IMG/VR virus record: IMGVR_UViG_3300048838_001248
Coordinates: 64,001 to 102,208 of that record
DNA: 38,208 nucleotides
From: a virus
Reading direction: 5' to 3' (one strand)
The notes under the pieces are model-generated. The model was not told where the DNA came from and searched no databases. It saw only the letters and a program-made list of their open reading frames with translations. Of the stretch, positions 1 through 8,149 are shown in pieces; position 1 is the stretch's first letter; each line of letters begins with the position of its first letter. The position numbers and the translations under genes are program-made.

Positions 1-75
1 AATTGGACTATTATTTGCTTTGAAGAAAGTGGCTGATACTCAATTAAAAATTAGAAAAAATAAGAAAAAATAGTG

Positions 76-387
76 TTATTCGTTATAACTAAACACGTAT
101 TTTCCGTGTCTAATTGTTTCGATTGCAACTCCCGTCATTTCTTTAAACATTTCCACGATACCTTCATCCCCTCTTTTTCTAAATTGGTCTTGAAGTATAC
201 TTAAAATTGCGCTGTGGTCAACTCCTAATCTGGAAGCCATTTCTGCCAATTCTGGAATGCCCATAACACTTTGATTTTCATCGAGAATATTATGCTCATA
301 TCCCTGTGGCATATATGATATTTGATGATTAGGGTCTAAAAGACTCTGAAGTTCTTCTTTAATAATTGTATGTATTTTCTTTTTCAT
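76..387 (-). CDS. Hypothetical protein with possible capsid-targeting N-terminus
   Basis: 103 aa, TAA stop. No family recognised. The first 17 residues (MKKKIHTIIKEELQSLL) form a short amphipathic helix of the IIxEEL type. The same type of start is seen in the proteins at 394-927, 6599-7447 and 35850-36368. In T4-like phages such N-termini mark proteins packed inside the prohead, so a virion-internal, possibly injected protein is an inference. It lies 6 nt downstream of the stop of the 394-927 gene and probably shares its transcript. Confidence 0.75.
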   Translation of the reverse strand: MKKKIHTIIKEELQSLLDPNHQISYMPQGYEHNILDENQSVMGIPELAEMASRLGVDHSAILSILQDQFRKRGDEGIVEMFKEMTGVAIETIRHGKYVFSYNE

Positions 388-393
388 GATGAC

Positions 394-927
394 TTAATAT
401 GCGTAATGTGTAAATCCGTAAGGTTGTTTTTCTTCTCCGGTATCAAATATTTCAATATAATGATTTGGGAAGTAATCGTATGCGCTTGACTGACCGAAAG
501 TTTTTGTGTTTCCGGCACGAACCACTGCAACAAATTCTTTGGGAAAATTTTCGGCATAACCATATTTTGCACCATACGGCACAATATTTTTTTCAGATAA
601 CAAATCTAATATGTTATCATGAAGTGCATTATAAGATTGTGCAAGATATAAATCGCCAGTTCTTAATAAAATTCCTCTGGTATCAGAAGTAAAACCTTCA
701 AGCGATTTGGGGTTCTTATATACCGGAATTGGCTTATTTATGGGTTTATCGAATTGTTTATCTACGTAGCCAACTAACTCTGCCCTTATTTCTGGTGTAG
801 GGACATCTGCAGTTATACCGAGTCTACGTTCATAATATTTATCAGCAATACTTGGCTCAGTTTGCCAATCGCTATAAAAATCCTGAATTTCTTCTTTGAT
901 TAACTCAATTAATTTCAACAATTTCAT
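394..927 (-). CDS. Hypothetical protein, possible internal virion protein
   Basis: 177 aa from the ATG at 927. An upstream in-frame start (957) lies inside or before the GTATTTATG promoter box at 942-950, so 927 is the transcribed start. The N-terminus MKLLKLIELIKEEIQDF is the IxxIKEEI helix shared with three other proteins here. The middle carries TRGILLRTGDLYLAQ and the C-terminus is aromatic; I recognise no family. An ADP-ribosyltransferase relationship is possible but no catalytic motif is convincing. Confidence 0.75.
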   Translation of the reverse strand: MKLLKLIELIKEEIQDFYSDWQTEPSIADKYYERRLGITADVPTPEIRAELVGYVDKQFDKPINKPIPVYKNPKSLEGFTSDTRGILLRTGDLYLAQSYNALHDNILDLLSEKNIVPYGAKYGYAENFPKEFVAVVRAGNTKTFGQSSAYDYFPNHYIEIFDTGEEKQPYGFTHYAY

Positions 928-941
928 TGAAAAGTATTTTC

Positions 942-950
942 CATAAATAC
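942..950 (-). promoter_or_regulatory. Phage promoter box GTATTTATG
   Basis: Sense GTATTTATG 15 nt before the ATG at 927. One of more than 15 copies of this box oriented towards genes in the window. Confidence 0.55.
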
Positions 951-968
951 TAATCAAAAAACAAATGT

Positions 969-1364
969 CTACTCTTGAGTTATATCACTTACCTCTGGAA
1001 TCGTTTTTGAACCATAACATAATGGACATAATTTAGTACCAGCACTTGAATTTGAATCCGGGATAGTACCAAATCCCTTGCACACATGACATTGAACCCA
1101 TTTTGTGTTGATTTTTAATATTGTGGGATTACCTGTGGTGGTTTGTAAATTACTTAACATAAAATCACTAATGTCTTCAACAACACTATAGTCATGAAAC
1201 ATTTTTTGTTTTAATTCCCAAGTATCGTTACCTTCCAGACCTCTGTTCCAACGAATATGATATGCCTTATCTGTTATAAGTAATACTGTGATGGAAGAGA
1301 TGATATCTGTATTTCCAAATTTTATTAAATATGTGTGGTTTAATTCTAAATTTTGTTCTTCCAT
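969..1364 (-). CDS. Zinc-finger hypothetical protein (DnaJ-type CxxCxGxG)
   Basis: 131 aa, TAG stop with an in-frame TGA five codons later. The C-terminal third has two zinc knuckles: CHVCKGFGT (the CxxCxGxG pattern of DnaJ zinc fingers) and CPLCYGS. The N-terminal 80 residues look like a small beta domain with no recognised family. The knuckles probably bind one Zn2+. There is no J domain, so this is not a co-chaperone as such. Stop and next gene start are separated by the promoter box of 394-927. Confidence 0.75.
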   Translation of the reverse strand: MEEQNLELNHTYLIKFGNTDIISSITVLLITDKAYHIRWNRGLEGNDTWELKQKMFHDYSVVEDISDFMLSNLQTTTGNPTILKINTKWVQCHVCKGFGTIPDSNSSAGTKLCPLCYGSKTIPEVSDITQE

Positions 1365-1368
1365 GATG

Positions 1369-1545
1369 TTAATCTATATATCCAATTATTTTTAATTTTT
1401 GTGGGTCACAAAGCATTTTAATTTCTTTGCCGTTTTCATCTATGATGTGAACTACTGTTTTTTTATTTACTCTACCTTCTCTATGATAGGTTCTTCCTTG
1501 TTTACCAGTTTTGGTTTCAACCAAATATCCAGCGTCTATGCTCAT
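1369..1545 (-). CDS. Small hypothetical protein, 58 aa
   Basis: 58 codons from ATG at 1545 to TAA. Starts MSIDAGYLVETKTGKQGRTY and continues with a basic/hydrophobic pattern (VVHIIDENGK) suggesting a small beta-barrel-like fold; no family recognised. The ATG overlaps the TGA of the upstream gene (1542) by 4 nt, the usual translational coupling, and its stop lies 4 nt before the 969-1364 start. The tight fit supports a real gene. Confidence 0.65.
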   Translation of the reverse strand: MSIDAGYLVETKTGKQGRTYHREGRVNKKTVVHIIDENGKEIKMLCDPQKLKIIGYID

Positions 1546-1733
1546 AAAATATTATTTTGTTTTTTTCCGGCAAGTATTATAACATCAAAAGAACGTTCTT
1601 TATGAACTTCGTTATAATTAATAATTTCCCAACCGTCAGTAACTAATTTATCCAGCCATTCCTGTAAATCTTTTTCAAAATCAGGATAGGGGAAGGAATT
1701 CAAGTGCCTTTTATATTTAATGTATCTTTCCAT
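1542..1733 (-). CDS. DUF4177-like small protein
   Basis: 63 aa, TGA stop. Pattern: charged/aromatic start (MERYIKYKRHL), then ELxxWLDKLVTDGWEIINYNEV and a final hydrophobic strand. This resembles the DUF4177 pattern (tyrosine-rich first strand, L-N-x-x-G-W-E motif) and the 59-aa protein at 14849-15028, so the two may be paralogues. Function unknown. Confidence 0.65.
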   Translation of the reverse strand: MERYIKYKRHLNSFPYPDFEKDLQEWLDKLVTDGWEIINYNEVHKERSFDVIILAGKKQNNIL

Positions 1734-1785
1734 TTAAAAAGTTCACCAAATATATTAAATCTTGGGTTCAAAAGCAAGACTTTTA

Positions 1786-1794
1786 GTATTTATA
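1786..1794 (+). promoter_or_regulatory. Promoter box GTATTTATA on the plus strand
   Basis: The only clear plus-strand copy of the box, and it precedes the only plus-strand gene (1829). This orientation match is the best evidence that the box is a directional promoter element. Confidence 0.6.
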
Positions 1795-1828
1795 GTAAAT
1801 AAATTTAAACAAGATAAAATTTACTGCC

Positions 1829-1993
1829 ATGAGCAAAGAAAGAGACATTCAGATTTTAGAACATAAAATTGCTGAACTTGAACAGAAAATACTTAAATTT
1901 CAAGAATTTGGAATTTCTGCGAAAAAGACCGAAAAACTTGAAATACTTAAACTGAAATACGAAGACCAGTTAGCCGAAATAGAATTAGGTTAA
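1829..1993 (+). CDS. Small coiled-coil protein, the only plus-strand gene
   Basis: 54 codons, ATG to TAA. Almost entirely charged coiled coil (EHKIAELEQKILKFQEFG, then EKLEILKLKYEDQLAEIE) with heptad-spaced I/L. No family. It has its own GTATTTATA box 35 nt upstream and ends 5 nt before a terminator hairpin that also serves the convergent gene at 2013. An isolated, self-contained unit; it could be a small decoy or inhibitor protein, but nothing proves that. Confidence 0.65.
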   Translation: MSKERDIQILEHKIAELEQKILKFQEFGISAKKTEKLEILKLKYEDQLAEIELG

Positions 1994-1997
1994 AAAA

Positions 1998-2028
1998 ATC
2001 GGTAGTTAAACGCTACCGATTTTTTTTT
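1998..2028. terminator. Bidirectional rho-independent terminator
   Basis: Stem ATCGGTAG/CTACCGAT with a 7-nt loop, A-run on the left and T-run on the right, so it works both ways between convergent genes 1829-1993 and 2013-2384. The TAG stop of the minus gene sits inside the stem. Confidence 0.85.
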
Positions 2029-2384
2029 GACAGATATCCATAAACAAATCCCCTATCCCTATCATACTCTGATGCAAACATTGCAAGATTATCACAATAA
2101 CTTTTGTAATTTTCTTTCCAGTACAGAATAAATTCATCAATTGTTTCTGTAACTTCCCTTTCATTTGTGATTTTCTTATTTAAAAATAGTTTTTTAATCA
2201 CAAAAACTGCCCATGCTTTCCAATCAACTGTTAATTCGTTATGTTTTTCCTTTATATGTGTTACGGCTATTTCAAACACTACAACAAGATATGGTAGTTG
2301 TTGTTTATGACCGACAATTAATTCAAGAACTGGTGTGTATTTTTGAACTAATAAATCGATATTTTTATTTGTTAAATCTATCAT
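2013..2384 (-). CDS. Hypothetical protein, 123 aa
   Basis: Start ATG at 2384 (MIDLTNKNIDLLVQKYTPVL), overlapping the end of the GMP reductase-like gene by 20 nt; an in-frame upstream extension lies entirely inside that gene and is not used here. Predominantly helical with a hydrophobic middle; no family recognised. TAG stop inside the terminator stem. Confidence 0.7.
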   Translation of the reverse strand: MIDLTNKNIDLLVQKYTPVLELIVGHKQQLPYLVVVFEIAVTHIKEKHNELTVDWKAWAVFVIKKLFLNKKITNEREVTETIDEFILYWKENYKSYCDNLAMFASEYDRDRGFVYGYLSKKNR

Positions 2385-3468
2385 ATGCGTTTTTAGAAAT
2401 CTGACAAATCTTAACCTTGCCAACGAATTCCTCTAATGTTTTTGCATTTACGTAACTCATTAAATTACGTAGGTAATGTTCGAAATTTTCAACCCATCCA
2501 TCAAGGTAGTACTCAACTCGTCTGAACCTCACAACGCCCTCAGAAGTCTTAAAACTGGTCTTTCCCATTGCCTTTTGTGCTTCCTTGGTACTCATTCCCC
2601 TGAAATATTTCTTAATTGGATATCCCTTATCGAAAAATTTCTTTGCGAGTTTTCTATTTAATTTAATACCGTATAGATAATTATCGGCAGCACTTTCAAA
2701 TGCTTTATTGAATATTGACCCAATCATCACGTAGTCTGCACCAAGTGCTAACGACTTAATTATGTCTGAATAGTCTTTCATTCCACCATCAGCAACAATT
2801 GCAGGTGCTTTTCTTTGAACAAAATCGGGATTTTTTCTTTCCTCAAGAGTGCCTTTTTCGAAAGCATTTTTTATTGTACGTATTTCATGAATTAATGATG
2901 CCATAGGATATCCAATGCCTGATTGTTTTGTTGTTAAACATCCATTACCGTTTCCAATACCAATCCTGATATAATCAACACAACCATACTCTGCATACCA
3001 GCGATATGTTTCAGGATTGGCTATGTTACCCACCATGATAATAATATCCGGTCTTAGCCTTTTTATTTCACGGCAGTAGTCAACAATTTTCTGCATGTGA
3101 CCATTAGCTACATCAATAAGAATGTGTGCATTTTCATGCAATTCTTTGAAATTATTTTTATACAAAACGTCAAGGTCATTAAAACCAAAACTAAAGAATG
3201 TGTTTGTATAATCGGTTTCTCGAATGCTATGTTCTGTACAGAAATTTTTAAATTCCTGATATTTAATTGTTCTGGGTAGTGCAACACTAATTCCATTACT
3301 GAAAAAATAACCCATATTTTCAAGGTTCACAACAGTATCCATTGGTGCGGTAATAAGTGGTAATGGTTTTGTGAGTTTAATTCCATTATATCTACTGGAG
3401 ATATGTGTTTTTTTGGCGGGAACTATTAATATGTCGTCAAAATCAAATTTAAATTCTATATTTTTCAT
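2365..3468 (-). CDS. GMP reductase / IMP dehydrogenase family protein
   Basis: 367 aa (beta/alpha)8 barrel enzyme of purine interconversion. Visible motifs: FDFDDILIVP and LITAPMDTV at the N-terminus, the phosphate/nucleotide loop GNIANPETY, the catalytic loop GIGNGNGCLTT with the nucleophilic Cys at about residue 177, IVADGGMKDYSDIIKSLALGAD, and the flap FRGMSTKEAQ followed by SEG. There are no CBS domains and the length fits GMP reductase (about 345) better than IMPDH (about 490), but the tail (LRNLMSYVNAKTLEEF) is shared by both. It probably adjusts the host GMP/IMP pool for phage DNA synthesis, together with the RNR and the nucleotide hydrolase fusion in this window. Confidence 0.85.
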   Translation of the reverse strand: MKNIEFKFDFDDILIVPAKKTHISSRYNGIKLTKPLPLITAPMDTVVNLENMGYFFSNGISVALPRTIKYQEFKNFCTEHSIRETDYTNTFFSFGFNDLDVLYKNNFKELHENAHILIDVANGHMQKIVDYCREIKRLRPDIIIMVGNIANPETYRWYAEYGCVDYIRIGIGNGNGCLTTKQSGIGYPMASLIHEIRTIKNAFEKGTLEERKNPDFVQRKAPAIVADGGMKDYSDIIKSLALGADYVMIGSIFNKAFESAADNYLYGIKLNRKLAKKFFDKGYPIKKYFRGMSTKEAQKAMGKTSFKTSEGVVRFRRVEYYLDGWVENFEHYLRNLMSYVNAKTLEEFVGKVKICQISKNAYDRFNK

Positions 3469-3516
3469 GTTTTCTTTTTACAAAAAAGAAGTGTGTGTTT
3501 TTCACAAAAATGAAAT

Positions 3517-3591
3517 GAGATAATGAATTTTAAGTTTTAAACCTTGAGATTTAAGCGCATGAATACACTAATTTTGAACATTCGTTATCTC
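3517..3591. other. Structured intergenic element
   Basis: The 208-nt gap 3469-3676 has no plausible gene. GAGATAATGAAT (3517-3528) pairs with ATTCGTTATCTC (3580-3591), 12 bp with one G.U, closing a 51-nt loop. Just outside lies the perfect hairpin CGTGTC-T-GACACG (near 3611-3623). A small RNA, leader or operator is possible. Confidence 0.35.
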
Positions 3592-3676
3592 TATCATTAC
3601 CAAGTAGAACGTGTCTGACACGAACAATCATAACATTTAAGTTACTCAACAACACACCTCAATATTATTTTCAGCG

Positions 3677-4150
3677 TTATTCTGAAATATCTTCATTCAG
3701 ATTACCCCAAGGAACATCGGTTGTATAATTATACGTATCAATTTCTTCTTGAAGCGCATCAACCTTTTCTTGAAACTCTTTAATGTATGCGGTTTTTGTT
3801 TGTTCATCAATTTGAACTGCAAATTCTCGAAGCGTTTCTGAACCAAATCTTCCACCCTCCTGAGTTCCTTCTGCAACCGGAACACCATTCCAAAAGGTAA
3901 TCAATGCTTTATATTCAGAAAGAACATAAATCTTGGATTGAATTTCACGATTTGCCTCATTAATGACAAATTTTAATCCAGTAAGCTGGTCAATTTTATC
4001 CATAAGTTCCTTATATAAATTTGGAACATTATATTTCTTTGGATTCAAAGAACCAACCAAATATGAGTTTTTTACTTGGATTTGTGCTTTCAACTGTGCA
4101 ATTTCGCCAATTAATTTTTTTCTGAGTTTTAATGCTTTGTGTAGTTTCAT
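3677..4150 (-). CDS. Coiled-coil protein, DIP1984-like
   Basis: 157 aa, highly helical. It opens with MKLHKALKLRKKLIGEIAQL and has a conserved-looking IxxxNxxI segment around residue 60. This matches the pattern of the DIP1984/septicolysin-like family (MKLxxALxLRxxLxxxIxxL ... IxxxN) found in bacteria and phages; the assignment is by eye and tentative. The C-terminal half (ETLREFAVQID, VDALQEEIDTYN) is a second coiled coil. Function unknown. Confidence 0.7.
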   Translation of the reverse strand: MKLHKALKLRKKLIGEIAQLKAQIQVKNSYLVGSLNPKKYNVPNLYKELMDKIDQLTGLKFVINEANREIQSKIYVLSEYKALITFWNGVPVAEGTQEGGRFGSETLREFAVQIDEQTKTAYIKEFQEKVDALQEEIDTYNYTTDVPWGNLNEDISE

Positions 4151-4207
4151 AATTATCTATATTTTAATACGCAATATTAACAATAAATATTGTAACATAC
4201 AAGGAAT

Positions 4208-5095
4208 TTATATTTTAGTTTTAATTCTGAAATCAATTGACCACCCATATGGCATAAATTGTGGTTGCATTGTATCAATAAAATGATTTCTCCAGAGTTT
4301 TACAAAATCTTCAATTTTTTCCTCGGTATCTAATTTTTGAACAACATGATATCCGTGGTCAAATTCTTGACGACAATGATTTTTAAAATCATTAGTCTCA
4401 TTAAGATGTACGTCCTTCAATAACAAATAATACTTATACAATTGAACATATGTCCAACCATTGACCACATCAATAGGTATTCCGGTTTTTTCTGAAATAG
4501 TTTTTAGTTTTTCTTCAGTCACCTCCGGTGTTACCCTACCATATGTTTTAAATATTGAATGTATGGTGTTTAATAAGATTGCATTTTCTTTCCCAATTTC
4601 CCTGAGTTTTTTTGTATACTCTAAATTGAGTTCACCAATTGTTTTGACATTAAACATTCTGGCAATTTCATCTTTATATAGATTTGCCATTTGTTCGTAC
4701 TCTGAATGTTTTTGTTGATTAATTAAAACCACATCATGATGATTCTTTGATTTATATTCTTCTGGAAAATATGTGCGGTAGCAATAAGGAACAATATGAT
4801 GACGTTGCAGGTCATCTTCCACTCCGCTTACAACACATTTGGTTTCTCTTATACCTCTACCAAACTCTTCATTATCCTCAAAACCGTTTCCTCGTGGAAT
4901 AAAAGTCAACATGATTTTCTTTTTGCCGAAATCTATTGCTAAATTACGCTCCAAGTACCATGCTGCCTTTTTTTCTCCACAAGTAAACATATGTCTTCCA
5001 GATGGATGATAAACCTTCCAATTTTCGATGTTCAGGTTTTTACTTCCAGCCTTTAATATGTTATTTTTTTCTCTACCCTTGCTAATCTTTTCCAT
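4208..5095 (-). CDS. HNH-like protein
   Basis: 295 aa from MEKISKGREK at 5095 (14-nt overlap with the nucleotidyltransferase gene; the longer in-frame ORF has an artefactual hydrophobic start). Residues about 85-150 resemble a divergent HNH/His-Me finger core: CVVSGVEDDLQRHHIVPYCY, then HHDVVLINQQKHSEYE, i.e. ...C..HHIVP...N...H. The rest is helical with no family recognised. Could be a nuclease acting on nucleic acid, but with only one Cys knuckle half the metal site is uncertain. Confidence 0.65.
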   Translation of the reverse strand: MEKISKGREKNNILKAGSKNLNIENWKVYHPSGRHMFTCGEKKAAWYLERNLAIDFGKKKIMLTFIPRGNGFEDNEEFGRGIRETKCVVSGVEDDLQRHHIVPYCYRTYFPEEYKSKNHHDVVLINQQKHSEYEQMANLYKDEIARMFNVKTIGELNLEYTKKLREIGKENAILLNTIHSIFKTYGRVTPEVTEEKLKTISEKTGIPIDVVNGWTYVQLYKYYLLLKDVHLNETNDFKNHCRQEFDHGYHVVQKLDTEEKIEDFVKLWRNHFIDTMQPQFMPYGWSIDFRIKTKI

Positions 5096-6086
5096 TATAT
5101 ATCTCCATGAAATAATCACGAATAACATCATAATTATTTTTAAGAATAAAATTATCGTAATCATCTCCCAGAGCATTCTTGAACTTGCCGATTGCAGCAC
5201 CCAATTCTTTACCCATAAGATTGGGAAGCCAAGACATTACAATATCACCATTAAATTTTTGCGATAATATTTTGTCCTGAGTATCTTTCATTTTCAATTC
5301 ATACAATTGACCCAGCAAATCTGATTCTGGAAAAAATTCGTCAATCATCGGCAAATATAAGTCCTTGTCTTTGTGATACTCATATCTCATATTGATATCA
5401 TTGTCTTTAAGATAATTCAAAAATATATGATATGAGCCACGTTTACGATTTCTTTTCTTGTCGATGCTTTTAAGGTTTTCCATTTTAAAGATTTCAGAAT
5501 CGAAATACTTGGTGTTTATGGTGAATTTGAATATGTCTTCCAGAGTTTCAAATCCCTGTAAATATCTATCATAGTCATATCCACCAAATTCAAATATTCT
5601 TTTAGCGTCTGTCGTCAACAAAATGTCGGCAGAGTTTCTTCCGTTGAAATTCCTGAACTTATAGAACAAGCCTTCCCAGCCATACGACAAACCAAATTTA
5701 TGGTATGTTTTACCCATTATATTACCAAGCGGGTCATATGAAAAATATACCAGCGCAGTTTCCCATTTCGATTCTGGGATTGGGATGAAATCAACTTGAA
5801 AGTTTTTATAATCAAAAGAATATACCCCACCATTAGCATAAACGGCTTCCGGTTGGAATGTTTTACGTATGTAGTCAACCCAATTTATGTTGGCATCAGT
5901 ATCAACCTTTATAAGTAAATCCAAATCACCGTGGTCTGCTTTAGTGTGATAGCACTTTATAACCGAACTGAAAAATGTCAAATCAAAGAAAACACGAACA
6001 TTGAGTTCATATCCTATTTGATTGAATTCTTCGGTGTTTTTTCTTTCAGTATAAACACCATATCTATTTAACGCTTTTCCTCCCAT
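5082..6086 (-). CDS. Nucleotidyltransferase (polymerase beta-like fold)
   Basis: 334 aa from the ATG at 6086; the in-frame extension to 6113 uses TTG inside the -10 box of its promoter. The nucleotidyltransferase signature is visible: HGDLDLLIK (the DxD metal-binding pair) followed by the third carboxylate in FQVDFIPI about 50 residues later. A conserved-looking C-terminal helical part follows. Substrate unknown: small-molecule or RNA nucleotidyl transfer are both possible. The tRNA genes here lack encoded CCA ends, but I see no specific CCA-enzyme motif. TAG stop. Confidence 0.75.
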   Translation of the reverse strand: MGGKALNRYGVYTERKNTEEFNQIGYELNVRVFFDLTFFSSVIKCYHTKADHGDLDLLIKVDTDANINWVDYIRKTFQPEAVYANGGVYSFDYKNFQVDFIPIPESKWETALVYFSYDPLGNIMGKTYHKFGLSYGWEGLFYKFRNFNGRNSADILLTTDAKRIFEFGGYDYDRYLQGFETLEDIFKFTINTKYFDSEIFKMENLKSIDKKRNRKRGSYHIFLNYLKDNDINMRYEYHKDKDLYLPMIDEFFPESDLLGQLYELKMKDTQDKILSQKFNGDIVMSWLPNLMGKELGAAIGKFKNALGDDYDNFILKNNYDVIRDYFMEIYNGKD

Positions 6087-6112
6087 TTTGAATTCGATTT
6101 TTTCGTTATGCA

Positions 6113-6142
6113 ATTATACGAAAACAAATTCAAAATGTTACA
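6113..6142 (-). promoter_or_regulatory. TGTAACATTT / TATAAT promoter
   Basis: Sense TGTAACATTT (6133-6142), then CGTATAAT with the -10 hexamer at 6113-6118, 27 nt before the 6086 start. Same arrangement at 14191, 17038 and 17749. Confidence 0.65.
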
Positions 6143-6148
6143 CGTTTT

Positions 6149-6472
6149 TTAAAAAATTTTAAAAGAAATTATTGTGTCTGAACTTTCTGCTTCCGAAAAT
6201 GTCCAATTTTCGGTTTCCTCTATCTCATCAAGTAATGCTTCGACAAGTTCTAAGTCTTTTTCATAGGCTTCGTTAAGTAGTTCTTCAGGTGTTGTAGAGT
6301 CAAAACCAAAACTCATTTCGTCTTCATTGTCAGCAGGAATTGTAATTTCCTCGGAATCATCTTCAAGTTTATATGTCCAAACAATGCAATTGCCATGTAA
6401 TTGAAACTCACCATTTAACTCATCAGGAAAAAATTTATTTTGTATTTCTTCAAATAATTCGTTGATATTCAT
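6149..6472 (-). CDS. Acidic hypothetical protein
   Basis: 107 aa, strongly acidic (many D/E, few K/R), starting MNINELFEEIQNKFFPDEL. It has alternating beta-like hydrophobic segments and ends in IISFKIF. No family recognised. Highly acidic small phage proteins are often DNA mimics or inhibitors, but nothing specific shows that here. A variant promoter box (CTATTTATG, 6508-6516) lies upstream. Confidence 0.7.
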   Translation of the reverse strand: MNINELFEEIQNKFFPDELNGEFQLHGNCIVWTYKLEDDSEEITIPADNEDEMSFGFDSTTPEELLNEAYEKDLELVEALLDEIEETENWTFSEAESSDTIISFKIF

Positions 6473-6598
6473 CTCTCTATGATATTAAATAATATTAATT
6501 TTTTTACCATAAATAGAAGATGTTCTCCGAAAAGTCAATATTGTTGGAATATATTTGCAAATAGTGGATAAATATGAGTTTTTAATGGAAAATATTTA

Positions 6599-7447
6599 CT
6601 AATAATCAGACATTCTATATGAACCGGAAATTTTACTATCTTCATCAGGACTACTGTATCCACTTAATTGAGATAAAGCACGTGAACCACCTTCAACAAA
6701 CCAAGAGGCAATATCTGAACGTTGATGAACGACATTTAACATTTTATCTATGGTGACAACATCCTGCTCGGCAGTTGTGTTTCTAACTAATTGACCAAGA
6801 AGTGTTACAAGTGGTTTTAATCCATAATCGCTAATAAATCCACCCATTTTATGTTCGGGGTCTTCCATATAATATTTAAAAAATCTTTCCTTCATTTCAT
6901 CATAAAGCATATTTCTAATGTCCTCTCTATCCATACTTTCTGGATTATAATTCTCATCGATAAATTTTTGTGCGAACTGATGAATTTGAGTATTACATTC
7001 TGAAGTGTTTTCTTTTTGTTTATAACCACCATTGGGATTATCGAAATATTTGTCAAAAATACAATTTAATTGTTCGTCAACCCAATATCCAATATTTTCC
7101 TGAAATGCTTCCTCGTCACCCCATTGGGTATGTCCTGCTAAATTGGTCATGATGTTGATTTTCATTGTATTATTTATCATGATTTCCTTAATCATTTCCA
7201 TACCACGTTCATCACGAACAATTCCTTTATACATATAATCTTCCCAAATTTTCTTTAATCTTGGAAATGGAATTACTTTCCAAGGAATGTGTTTTGTAAA
7301 TTCGGGGTTGTTTTTATAAAGAAAATCGGAAAACATGTTTCCCTTTAATTCGTCTTCTCTTTCAAAATATGAATAGTCAATATCGTCTTCATATTCTTTA
7401 ATAAAATTAAGATATTCTTCCTTTATTATTTTATAAACACCCTTCAT
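6599..7447 (-). CDS. Hypothetical protein, possible internal virion protein
   Basis: 282 aa from the ATG at 7447. A longer reading starts at 7465, but that ATG is part of the GTATTTATG promoter box itself; 7447 gives the usual 16-nt spacing. The N-terminus MKGVYKIIKEEYLNFIKEYE again has the IIKEE helix. The middle is rich in acidic and aromatic residues (YMEDPEHKMGGFISDYG); the C-terminus ends SGSYRMSDY. No family recognised. Stops are tandem TAG TAA. Confidence 0.75.
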   Translation of the reverse strand: MKGVYKIIKEEYLNFIKEYEDDIDYSYFEREDELKGNMFSDFLYKNNPEFTKHIPWKVIPFPRLKKIWEDYMYKGIVRDERGMEMIKEIMINNTMKINIMTNLAGHTQWGDEEAFQENIGYWVDEQLNCIFDKYFDNPNGGYKQKENTSECNTQIHQFAQKFIDENYNPESMDREDIRNMLYDEMKERFFKYYMEDPEHKMGGFISDYGLKPLVTLLGQLVRNTTAEQDVVTIDKMLNVVHQRSDIASWFVEGGSRALSQLSGYSSPDEDSKISGSYRMSDY

Positions 7448-7462
7448 TAAATAAACATTTTT

Positions 7463-7471
7463 CATAAATAC
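7463..7471 (-). promoter_or_regulatory. Promoter box GTATTTATG
   Basis: Follows directly on the 7475-7500 terminator, so it restarts transcription for 6599-7447; decides the start of that gene. Confidence 0.6.
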
Positions 7472-7474
7472 AAA

Positions 7475-7500
7475 AAAAGCCGAAAAAATATTCGGCTTTT
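7475..7500 (-). terminator. Rho-independent terminator
   Basis: Stem AAAAGCCGAA/TTCGGCTTTT, 6-nt loop, T-run on the minus strand; ends the metallophosphoesterase transcript. Confidence 0.85.
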
Positions 7501-7518
7501 CTATTACTAATAAACTAA

Positions 7519-8148
7519 TTATATTTCAATTAGAATTGGGTCATAAACACACATGTAGTCTTCATCGAGATTACTTGCATTTACAAATGTTGTATTTTCA
7601 ATCACCTTGATACCATGACCACTATGAATGTGTCCAAAACAATGAATTTTTGGTTTTATCCTTTCAACAACCTCTTTATATAGACTTGGTGAACCAGTGG
7701 CTTTCTTATCGTATACGCTCCAATCAAATATACTATAAGGCGGTTGGTGTGTTATAAGCACATCTGTATCATCTGGAATTGCTTGCCAGTGCTGCATTAA
7801 TTTTTCTTCTGGACGATTAAATGCCCAATTCATAAAAGGTAATGAAACTGGTGTTCCGTAAAATTTAATGCCATCAATAATTACTTCTTGGTCTTCCAAA
7901 TAAATTACATTTTCTGGAACTTTTTCACGTGCAATAATACCGTTGGTCTCAAATAACCAATCATGGTTTCCGGCAATAATAATTTTATGTTCGAAAGGTA
8001 GTTTTGAATACCAATCCATAAAATTCATAATTTCATGACTATAACCCATTGAAGTAAAATCACCACAATGAATAATTACATCTGCTTCTGGTAACTTACT
8101 AAGACGTTTATGCTTAGTATGTGTATCAGATATTATACAAATCTTCAT
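7519..8148 (-). CDS. Calcineurin-like metallophosphoesterase
   Basis: 209 aa, complete two-metal phosphoesterase: IISDTH (D8, H10), HCGD (D30), GNHDW (N61, H62), LITHQPP, and the final GHIHSGHG. The order and spacing match small MPPED2/YfcE-like bacterial phosphodiesterases. Likely a cytosolic phosphodiesterase or phosphatase; substrate (cyclic nucleotide, 2',3'-cyclic phosphate or other) cannot be read from sequence. A role in RNA end healing next to an RNA ligase or in degrading defence signals is conceivable only. Confidence 0.85.
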   Translation of the reverse strand: MKICIISDTHTKHKRLSKLPEADVIIHCGDFTSMGYSHEIMNFMDWYSKLPFEHKIIIAGNHDWLFETNGIIAREKVPENVIYLEDQEVIIDGIKFYGTPVSLPFMNWAFNRPEEKLMQHWQAIPDDTDVLITHQPPYSIFDWSVYDKKATGSPSLYKEVVERIKPKIHCFGHIHSGHGIKVIENTTFVNASNLDEDYMCVYDPILIEI

Positions 8149-8149
8149 A

